A stretch of 5,885 bases of DNA from Deltaproteobacteria bacterium (GTDB taxonomy: Bacteria > Desulfobacterota > UBA8473). The position numbers and the translations under genes are program-made. The stretch lies in assembly GCA_030623035.1 (NCBI GenBank), contig JAUXFK010000181.1:1-5885 (forward strand), in the 5' to 3' direction. Of this stretch, positions 1-5,483 are shown one piece after another (positions within the stretch are counted from its first letter, which is position 1; every line of letters starts with the position of its first letter). Below the pieces are notes generated by a model. That model was not told the origin of the DNA. It did not search any database and worked only from the letters and a program-made list of their open reading frames with translations.

Positions 1-1248
1 CTTACCGCCCCTGAGTAGCAATGTCCTTGACAACAACCTGAGTCGTGTATAGTCATAATCATAAATAGCAATACAAGAATAAATAGTTTGTTCTAAATAA
101 GAGCGACTTCTGAATTTCTCAATAAAGTTTATCAACATTAGCAACAACCCATTGCTCTTATTGTCGAAATTACAATGGCCAATCACGCTATTACTGTATT
201 GAATATAGTCGTAAAGAGGCTCATCAACATAAGCAATCTCCCCCGATGCCAGAGCCGAACAAGCCAGCACATGATCGTGGAAAGGGTTTCCCAGGTTCTG
301 TGGGAAGGGTAGAACTCTTTGTATCAATTCTCGTCGAAAAATGCTGGCCGCTCCTGTCACAGTGTTTGCCACTAAAACCAGAAGAAAGTCTTTGTAATAG
401 TTCTTTCTTGTTTGCCAATATGTCTCAAAGATCACTTCTCTTTTTTCCGTAACGATTTTCATATCTGAGTATATCAAATTGAAACGTTTGTTCCTGTTAA
501 TCTCCGTTACCAATCTTTCCAATTTATGCGGATACCAATAATCATCCTGATCAGATAGTGCTACTAGTTCTGCTTCTATAGGAACGTATCGAAGGACACG
601 TTCAAAATTATTGTAATAGCCGAGGTTCTTACTGTTTCGGAAGAAGTAAAACCTCTTATCATTAGACAAAACCTCTTTCATTTCGCTCACGCATATTTCA
701 TCTGATCCATCATCGTTGATAATGCATATCCAATTTTCGTATGATTGGTTCTGTATAGATACAATCTGCCTCTTGAAGGGCTCTTTTTGAGGAGAATAGG
801 TTGCCATACATATAGCCACTAATGGCTTATCGGACCTGGGTTTAAATGGAATGCTTATATGGGAAAAATACTCTTCTCTCTTCAAAAAATATACGTCTTT
901 TTCGCATATTACATATTCCTGTCCATTTTCAAAGGTTGCCACAAACCTTACTTTTTCTGTCATCCCCTCCAAATCAAACGTCAAATCAATGATCCCGAAA
1001 AAACCAGAGCAAGCAGCATCTTTCATCCTGCCATTTATGAAACCGTTTGCTAAAAGGTGGTTAAACACGTCATTTCTTGCTTCATTAATATTCTCGATAA
1101 GACAAGAGTAATTACCAATCCTGACTTCAATCTTTCTGGTTTTGAGACTATCGTTGAACAACCACCCTGAACAATAGAAAGCCAGACCATCACCGACATA
1201 TAATTCGTCCGGCAGGTTGGTCTCAACCTTATCGTATACGTTATACAT
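1..1248 (-). CDS. Family 2 glycosyltransferase with N-terminal beta-rich domain (3' end cut by window edge)
   Basis: I translated this frame by hand: it is open for 416 codons from an ATG at 1246-1248 to the window edge, so the C-terminus is missing. Residues ~142-350 look like a GT-A fold family 2 glycosyltransferase. They start with a hydrophobic strand ending in MATYS, followed by the nucleotide-binding motif NDDGSD (178-183), the metal/donor-site motif LSDQDDYW (231-238), TGAASIFRR (298-306) and an acceptor-side HDH with a following DEPLYDY segment (324-348). The SDQDD form is common in rhamnosyltransferase-like enzymes, but donor and linkage cannot be read from sequence. Such enzymes act at the cytoplasmic face of the inner membrane. 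Residues ~1-135 are not part of the catalytic fold; they look beta-rich, with a SGW motif near 27-29, and may be an Ig-like or sugar-binding accessory module. By eye the gene is more AT-rich than wzt and wzm, which may indicate a separate origin. It lies 9 bases after the methyltransferase stop codon, in the same frame. Confidence 0.9.
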   Translation of the reverse strand, partial: MYNVYDKVETNLPDELYVGDGLAFYCSGWLFNDSLKTRKIEVRIGNYSCLIENINEARNDVFNHLLANGFINGRMKDAACSGFFGIIDLTFDLEGMTEKVRFVATFENGQEYVICEKDVYFLKREEYFSHISIPFKPRSDKPLVAICMATYSPQKEPFKRQIVSIQNQSYENWICIINDDGSDEICVSEMKEVLSNDKRFYFFRNSKNLGYYNNFERVLRYVPIEAELVALSDQDDYWYPHKLERLVTEINRNKRFNLIYSDMKIVTEKREVIFETYWQTRKNYYKDFLLVLVANTVTGAASIFRRELIQRVLPFPQNLGNPFHDHVLACSALASGEIAYVDEPLYDYIQYSNSVIGHCNFDNKSNGLLLMLINFIEKFRSRSYLEQTIYSCIAIYDYDYTRLRLLSRTLLLRGGK

Positions 1249-1253
1249 TCCTT
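1249..1253 (-). promoter_or_regulatory. Shine-Dalgarno-like AAGGA directly abutting the glycosyltransferase ATG
   Basis: Read on the minus strand, AAGGA ends at the base just before the ATG, so the spacer is zero, much shorter than the usual 5-9 bases. The preceding stop codon TAA (1258-1260) is in the same reading frame. No alternative ATG, GTG or TTG lies at a normal distance downstream. This arrangement fits start by re-initiation or coupling from the upstream gene better than independent initiation; that is inference. Confidence 0.4.
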
Positions 1254-1257
1254 TATA

Positions 1258-2946
1258 TTACCGTTTGGAACTATACAACTTTAAAAACCTACGAAAAAAT
1301 CTTGTCAACCGCCATACCCTGCGTCCCTCCACCGGTTCTGATTCGGGTTCAACATTGCGGACGCGCTTGTCCTTATTCCGGATCTCTGCGGGCTCTACAT
1401 CTTTGTCAGCCTCAACCTTCACATCTTTCTCCTCAGCAGTTCCCTCTGTGCCATATCTAAGATCAGTATCTTGATCCATTAACGCTAATTTCCCGCGAAT
1501 AGACAGGGATTCCAGCTCACCCTGAACCGGAAAGAGAAACCAGGGATCGGTAGTCTTAAAGACAACCCATCCGTCTTCAAGTGAAATGCCGTTATTAGCG
1601 ATTGAATCTAAATCAAGATAAGACTCCTCGCCTGTCCTGTTTCGATAGCTGACGCTTTCAAGTTTTACCGTACACCAGTGATATTCCAGCGGATCCCAGC
1701 GGAGAGACTCGATGCTTGAACGTTCAGAAAGGTCGAATGTCACATTAATGAATCCACCGGACGTCCCGTCATCGGTGAAGATTGCCGTCTCTTCTCTAAA
1801 GCCCTTCCCACAATCCATATAGAGTTTTGTCATCAACTGTTTCTCTCTGTATTTGGCGTCAATGTATTTATGATCCATTAGGGCCAATTTCCCGCGAATA
1901 GACAGGGATTCCAGCTCACCCTGAATCGGAAGAAAAAACCAGGGGTCAATAGTCTCAAAAAAAACCCAACCTTCTCCACGTGAAATCCCATTATTGGTAA
2001 TCGAATCCAGGCCCAGGTCGAACTTCTTACCGGTCTTATCCTGGTAAATGATGCTCTTCAACTTCACCGCACACCACTTATCTTCCAACGGATCCCAACG
2101 GAGGGATTCAATCTGCGAAAATTGAGAGAGGTCCCATTCTACGTTGATAAACTCTTCGTACATTCCAATGTCTTTGGAGATCGACGTCTCTTCCACAAAC
2201 CCCTTCCCACAATCCACATATAACCTGGTCAAGGGTTCCTTCTCTTGTGTTGCCCCAAGAAATATAAGTTCACCTAACCTCCGGAACATATTTTGATATC
2301 TCAAATTCTTATTGATTTCATCGATAAATCTCCTGAACCGGTCGTTAACCCCTTTGCCGATTACAGCTATCCCAAGCCCATACCCATGCTCAAAATTAAA
2401 CGATTCATAACCCGATGATATCTCCTCCCATAATTTCCAGACTCCGTAATCGTCATCCTTGATGGCTGTATCATGAATAACCACGACACCTTTATCGCTT
2501 ATCTTTGGCAGCCACATTTCGAAATCTTTCTTTGCGGCCTCATAAGTGTGGAGACCATCAATGTGCAGTAAATCAACACTTTTGTCGGGAAAATAATCCA
2601 ATGCCTCATCGAAAGTCATTTTTAGTAAGATGGCGAGATCCTTATATTTTTCATTCACATACCCATTCAAATCATCAAATACTGTTCCCTCATATAAACC
2701 AGCCTGGTCATCCCCCTCCCAAGTGTCCACACCATAACATTTTGTTTTCAATTCCAATCTATTTACCGCCTGGCAAAAAGCGCTGAACGAATTCCCGGTG
2801 TGTACCCCTAATTCGACAACAAACTCCGGTCTCAACACGTCTATCAGGAAAAAAGCAAAAGGGATGTGTTTTATCCAGGGATAGGGCTGTTCTATCCTGT
2901 CAGGGTTCTCGAAGATGATATTCGACAACATGGTTTTTTCGCTCAT
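1258..2946 (-). CDS. Class I SAM-dependent methyltransferase with two tandem C-terminal modules; candidate chain-terminating enzyme
   Basis: This is a 562-residue multidomain protein. Residues ~40-165 match the Methyltransf_24-type class I fold: the SAM-binding loop VVELGVHTGNS (43-53), YGVDTW (71-76), LLHIDGLHTYE (127-137) and VVVIHDT (154-160). The Asp/His residues of the last two motifs resemble the metal site of sugar or small-molecule O-methyltransferases. Residues 240-360 and 373-493 are two ungapped copies of a module of unknown function, about two-thirds identical by hand count, marked by CGKGF, IESLRWDPLE, NNGIS and QGELESLSIRG. Similar small beta modules occur, as I recall, on other polysaccharide-locus enzymes. 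Residues ~497-541 are a charged, likely disordered linker, and 542-562 form a very basic, amphipathic tail. The gene lies 46 bases after wzt. The ATG start has no clear Shine-Dalgarno, and Met6 is an alternative. Methylation of the glycan, perhaps of its terminal sugar, is inferred from the neighbouring Wzt; methylation of another substrate is possible. Confidence 0.85.
   Translation of the reverse strand: MSEKTMLSNIIFENPDRIEQPYPWIKHIPFAFFLIDVLRPEFVVELGVHTGNSFSAFCQAVNRLELKTKCYGVDTWEGDDQAGLYEGTVFDDLNGYVNEKYKDLAILLKMTFDEALDYFPDKSVDLLHIDGLHTYEAAKKDFEMWLPKISDKGVVVIHDTAIKDDDYGVWKLWEEISSGYESFNFEHGYGLGIAVIGKGVNDRFRRFIDEINKNLRYQNMFRRLGELIFLGATQEKEPLTRLYVDCGKGFVEETSISKDIGMYEEFINVEWDLSQFSQIESLRWDPLEDKWCAVKLKSIIYQDKTGKKFDLGLDSITNNGISRGEGWVFFETIDPWFFLPIQGELESLSIRGKLALMDHKYIDAKYREKQLMTKLYMDCGKGFREETAIFTDDGTSGGFINVTFDLSERSSIESLRWDPLEYHWCTVKLESVSYRNRTGEESYLDLDSIANNGISLEDGWVVFKTTDPWFLFPVQGELESLSIRGKLALMDQDTDLRYGTEGTAEEKDVKVEADKDVEPAEIRNKDKRVRNVEPESEPVEGRRVWRLTRFFRRFLKLYSSKR
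1468..1830 (-). repeat. Tandem module copy 2 inside the methyltransferase gene (residues 373-493)
   Basis: This is the second copy of the 399-base repeat. It contains a 40-base stretch (1487-1526) exactly identical to 1886-1925 of copy 1, while the rest of the repeat has many synonymous and some amino-acid differences. A 12-residue linker (361-372) separates the two copies. Confidence 0.9.
1867..2229 (-). repeat. Tandem module copy 1 inside the methyltransferase gene (residues 240-360)
   Basis: This is the first of two in-frame copies with a 399-base (133-codon) period. The encoded ~121 residues align without gaps to copy 2. The module is rich in alternating hydrophobic residues and aromatics (RWDPLE, DPWFF), as expected for a beta-sandwich. 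A carbohydrate-binding role is a guess from the gene context. Confidence 0.9.
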
Positions 2947-2992
2947 CGGCTAATCATCTGCGTCCAAAAAAGGGATTTCCTATACGTTTTAC

Positions 2993-4363
2993 TTAGTCAG
3001 ATCTATTGATTTCAATATGGATCATCGGTATTCCGATCAAGCCTTGAGACACGCTGGAGTTAAAAGACTTTAATATTAACGCATCATGAAACCAACAATG
3101 CATAATGTGGTCATCCGGTGTACCTTCAGCAACGGCTATGGTAATGGAGTAATCGCCGGCAAGCAACACCGGCATTTGAAATGTAAAAGCAGCGTAGAAT
3201 GTTTCCCCCCTGGAAAACATGGCTGCCCTTTCTTTGTACGTAAGATATGTGTTGTCACCAAACAATTCCTGTCCATGATTATTCCTGCAATAAAAGCCAA
3301 TGATTGGATTTGTAAGGGGTTTTTCCGCTTTGCATTTGACAAACAGTCTAACAAGTTCCCCGCCGACTACATGAGATAGAGGACTGTTGCTTTCTATATC
3401 ACGCAGTTCAACCTCGGTGACCTTAACGCCTCCTTTTCCGAAATGATCTCCTTTGGGGGCAAATCTAAAGATTCGGACATCGTTTCTGTACTGGGTGTGG
3501 TTCAGGAATTTCAATCGTTGGTCAACATATCTAACCTGGGGGACTTTCCCTTTTCCTGCGCCTCGCTCACCATTCCCTCCGGTCAACTCTTCGCCAGTTT
3601 CCGTATCACTGGCTGACACCCCTTGCTGATCCTCATAAAAGGCTTCAAGATAAGACTCCGCCACTGTCTTTGCTGGCCCGTGTCTCACAATCCTGCCTTC
3701 GTCGAGCCAGATAGCCCGTTTGCACAGGCTCGTTAATGCCCCAAGGTCATGAGTCACGAAGATTAGAACACCCCGTTCTTCAAATTCCCGAATCCAACGC
3801 ATACATTTTTGAACAAAAAACACGTCGCCCACGGCAAGCGCTTCATCTATGACAAGGATATCAGCATCCACGTGGGCAATGACTGAAAAGGCGAGCCGGA
3901 TCATCATGCCTGAGGAATAGGTCTTCACTTGTTGGTCGATGAAATCTCCGATATCAGCAAAAGCCAGGATATCATCAAGCCTGTCGGTTGTTTCTTTTTC
4001 AGTCAGGCCAAGAATGCGTGCATTGATGTAAACATTTTGCCGGCCAGTGAACTCAGGATTAAAACCGGTACCGAGTTCAAGGAGGGCGGACACCTTGCCC
4101 TTGATCCCGGCAGTGCCCGATGTAGGCTGCAAAATACCACATATAACCTGTAACAGGGTTGATTTCCCGCTGCCGTTACGACCGATAATACCAAGAGACT
4201 CTCTCTTGCTTACATCAAAAGAAATATCGCTAAGGGCATTAAAAGGACGGTGATATTTTTTACGAAAAGGGTGGAAGGTCTCTTTAACCCTGTCTCCGTG
4301 CCTGTCATATAGGTTATAAGTCTTTGTCAGATTCCTGACGCTTATGACTACATCTTCGCTCAT
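2993..4363 (-). CDS. wzt: Polysaccharide ABC transporter ATP-binding protein Wzt with C-terminal carbohydrate-binding domain
   Basis: This is the nucleotide-binding subunit of the O-antigen/polysaccharide exporter; it powers transfer of the undecaprenyl-linked glycan across the inner membrane with Wzm. Residues ~5-240 are a complete ABC ATPase: Walker A GRNGSGKST (61-69), signature YSSGM (149-153), Walker B ILVIDEA (169-175) and the switch His in THD (H205). A Gly/Glu-rich linker (~245-290) leads to a beta-rich domain at ~295-452 with a GG-VKVTEVELRD start and an LFGDNTY segment, matching the Wzt_C type. At 456 residues it is in the class of the long Wzt of E. coli O9a (about 430) rather than the ~250-residue forms without this domain. 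In O9a-type systems the extra domain recognises the modified non-reducing end of the finished chain. The gene begins 18 bases after wzm. An AAGGGA lies 14 bases before the ATG, farther than usual, so translation may depend on coupling. The subfamily call is strong; the ligand is unknown. Confidence 0.96.
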   Translation of the reverse strand: MSEDVVISVRNLTKTYNLYDRHGDRVKETFHPFRKKYHRPFNALSDISFDVSKRESLGIIGRNGSGKSTLLQVICGILQPTSGTAGIKGKVSALLELGTGFNPEFTGRQNVYINARILGLTEKETTDRLDDILAFADIGDFIDQQVKTYSSGMMIRLAFSVIAHVDADILVIDEALAVGDVFFVQKCMRWIREFEERGVLIFVTHDLGALTSLCKRAIWLDEGRIVRHGPAKTVAESYLEAFYEDQQGVSASDTETGEELTGGNGERGAGKGKVPQVRYVDQRLKFLNHTQYRNDVRIFRFAPKGDHFGKGGVKVTEVELRDIESNSPLSHVVGGELVRLFVKCKAEKPLTNPIIGFYCRNNHGQELFGDNTYLTYKERAAMFSRGETFYAAFTFQMPVLLAGDYSITIAVAEGTPDDHIMHCWFHDALILKSFNSSVSQGLIGIPMIHIEINRSD

Positions 4364-4381
4364 GGATCTGGTTATGTTCCC

Positions 4382-5194
4382 TTATAAAACATCGGCAAAT
4401 TGCGGTTTCAATTTCTTGAATATCAATGCTCCAACCACAAACACCGTTGCAGCCACTGCCCAAAAATACAGGGTCTGGTATCTGTGCCACCAAAAGGGAT
4501 AAAAGTAGATAAAGGACTCCCGGTACCCCTGAACGATGTAAAACATGGGATTTAGCTTCAGTACCGTCTGAATCCTTGAAGGCATAATGTTGATATCCCA
4601 AAATATGGGGGTTGCCCAAAAACCGATCTGGATTATCACTGCAACAATCTGACCGACATCCCTGACAAACACATTCAGGGCTGAAACTGCCCAGGCAAGC
4701 CCAAGGGCCAACACGAGCAAGCACAAGAGATAGTAAAAAACCTGTAAATAGAAAAAACTAAAAGGCATTTTCTGAAGAATAATCAATCCGATAAGAACCA
4801 GGAGAAACACTGAGTGGGTAATAAGACATGAAACAATCTTTACTACAGGTAATATCTGGGATTGAAAAAGTGTTTTTTTGATCAGGTGGGCATTTGAGAG
4901 GATAACACCAGTAGAGCCATTAACTATATCAGCAAAAACAAACCAGGCAGCCATACCGGCTGTCAGCCAGACAACAAATGGAACATTGCTCGTGGGCTGA
5001 ACCTTAAACCCCACACTGAAGACAACCCAGAAGACGAAAATCATGAGCATCGGGTTTATGAATGTCCATATGAACCCCAAGACCGATCCGACATACTGAG
5101 TTGCTACCTCTCTTTTGGCCATAGACACAATAAGGTCTTTTTGTAAAAGTACCAGTCTGACGAAGGAAAAAACACTCTTTATCATCTTTGACAA
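4382..5194 (-). CDS. wzm: Polysaccharide ABC transporter permease Wzm (ABC-2 type)
   Basis: This is the inner-membrane channel subunit that pairs with Wzt. The 270-residue length is usual for Wzm. The N-terminus is amphipathic and is followed by a conserved entry segment (KREVATQYVGSVLGFIW, 27-43), then about six hydrophobic segments at roughly 37-62, 72-92, 115-140, 147-172, 177-200 and 242-260. The LNPMFYIVQGYRES motif (214-227) near the C-terminal end is typical of the ABC-2 polysaccharide exporter family. The reported 5' end is a TTG at 5192-5194, with AGGA four bases upstream; an in-frame ATG lies three codons later (5183-5185), so the protein may be 267 residues. I prefer the TTG because the AGGA spacing suits it better. 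The gene is followed by wzt after 17 untranslated bases and is preceded by a gap carrying IS debris, not by an obvious promoter. Confidence 0.95.
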   Translation of the reverse strand: MSKMIKSVFSFVRLVLLQKDLIVSMAKREVATQYVGSVLGFIWTFINPMLMIFVFWVVFSVGFKVQPTSNVPFVVWLTAGMAAWFVFADIVNGSTGVILSNAHLIKKTLFQSQILPVVKIVSCLITHSVFLLVLIGLIILQKMPFSFFYLQVFYYLLCLLVLALGLAWAVSALNVFVRDVGQIVAVIIQIGFWATPIFWDINIMPSRIQTVLKLNPMFYIVQGYRESFIYFYPFWWHRYQTLYFWAVAATVFVVGALIFKKLKPQFADVL

Positions 5195-5198
5195 CTTA

Positions 5199-5202
5199 TC
5201 CT
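5199..5202 (-). promoter_or_regulatory. Ribosome binding site AGGA that favours the TTG start of wzm
   Basis: On the minus strand AGGA is followed by TAAG and then TTG, a spacer of four bases. From the same AGGA to the downstream ATG the spacer is 13 bases, which is too long for efficient use. The site therefore weighs for the TTG start, though it is short and could be chance. Confidence 0.4.
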
Positions 5203-5280
5203 ATGGTGAACGATTACCCTCTGGTTAAACCCCTTCTTTCGAAGATATCGAAGTACCTCTCGGAAGATAACCCTTCGGAA

Positions 5281-5303
5281 TATGTCAATGAAAATGAGAC
5301 ACC
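5281..5303 (-). mobile_element. Possible right terminal repeat of the degraded IS
   Basis: Just past the transposase tail the minus strand reads GGTGTCTCATTTTCATTGACA. Ends of the form TGTCTCATTTTCATTGACA are, as I recall, seen at the right end of some IS3-family elements. The position, 13 bases beyond the transposase stop, is where such an end should be. The matching left end is not present in the gap, so this cannot be confirmed here. Confidence 0.3.
5283..5288 (-). promoter_or_regulatory. Isolated consensus -35 hexamer TTGACA facing wzm
   Basis: A perfect TTGACA points toward wzm and lies in what may be the terminal repeat of the degraded IS. No acceptable -10 hexamer occurs at 15-19 bases; the best position at 17 bases reads TTCCGA. 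It is therefore at most half a sigma-70 promoter. Some IS3-family elements do carry an outward -35 in one end, which is why it is listed. Confidence 0.2.
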
Positions 5304-5315
5304 ATTTGTCAGAAA

Positions 5316-5465
5316 TTAGACTACAACCGATTCGCTATTATTGGGTTTATTAATCCAGACTGCTTTAGGCAGTTCAAGCGGTTTGGGCATCTTGCCCTTA
5401 AACTTTTTTGGATGCTCTTTGAAAGCTGATTCAAGCACTATACCACTCTCTGACGGGGAGACTGC
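5316..5465 (-). pseudogene. C-terminal remnant of an IS3-family-type transposase (integrase part)
   Basis: Between a TAG at 5466-5468 and a TAA at 5316-5318 lies an open stretch of 49 codons with no credible start. Its translation includes LESAFKEHPKKFKG and PLELPKAVWINKP. This pattern, H-P-x-x-F-x-x-G-x-x-P-x-P then LP-x-x-VWIN-x-P, is one I recognise as the tail of IS3-type transposase integrase subunits. Everything upstream (catalytic DDE domain, orfA) is missing: the gmd stop codon lies only 15 bases beyond the TAG. It is inert debris of an insertion that was largely deleted, and it marks a junction between gmd and the exporter genes. Family assignment is from memory of the tail motif only. 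Confidence 0.6.
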
Positions 5466-5483
5466 CTAATGTAATTATCCTTG

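Larger units (their letters stand above)
5195..5483. other. Gap between gmd and wzm: IS debris plus wzm leader
   Basis: This is the only long non-coding stretch in the window. It holds the transposase remnant, a possible IS end, and about 85 bases of leader before wzm. The leader has direct TTCCGA repeats and an imperfect TTCGATATCTTCGAA element, but no hairpin followed by a T run, so I see no terminator for gmd. The absence of a clear promoter leaves open whether wzm is read through from gmd or from a non-consensus promoter. Confidence 0.6.

Noticed and set aside
224..452. Short open frames on both strands near the left edge
   Set aside because: They overlap the continuous glycosyltransferase frame, which covers conserved HDH and DEPLYDY segments here.
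851..1111. 86-codon plus-strand open frame, and an overlapping 64-codon one
   Set aside because: Both are antisense to the glycosyltransferase gene, whose frame has clear conserved motifs.
2505..2786. 93-codon plus-strand open frame
   Set aside because: It is antisense to the methyltransferase catalytic domain; the His/Pro-rich product looks like a complement artefact.
2947..2992. Possible terminator between wzt and the methyltransferase gene (GGAAATCC followed by six T on the minus strand)
   Set aside because: The inverted repeat is only three base pairs with a two-base loop, so it cannot form a stable hairpin.
3086..3379. Plus- and minus-strand open frames over the 3' part of wzt
   Set aside because: They are shadows of the Wzt C-terminal domain frame, with no ribosome site or recognisable motif.
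4314..4724. 136-codon minus-strand open frame across the wzm/wzt junction
   Set aside because: It lies in another frame over the well-supported ends of wzm and wzt; its Cys- and Ser-rich translation shows no family pattern.
5224..5280. Imperfect inverted and direct repeats (TTCCGA copies, TTCGATATCTTCGAA) in the wzm leader, considered as an operator or attenuator
   Set aside because: The arms have mismatches and there is no T run or clear dyad of useful length; chance is adequate.
5195..5318. Continuous open stretch in another minus-strand frame before wzm, rich in Arg and Ile
   Set aside because: It has no start with a ribosome site, no family pattern, and runs over the wzm start; probably not a gene.
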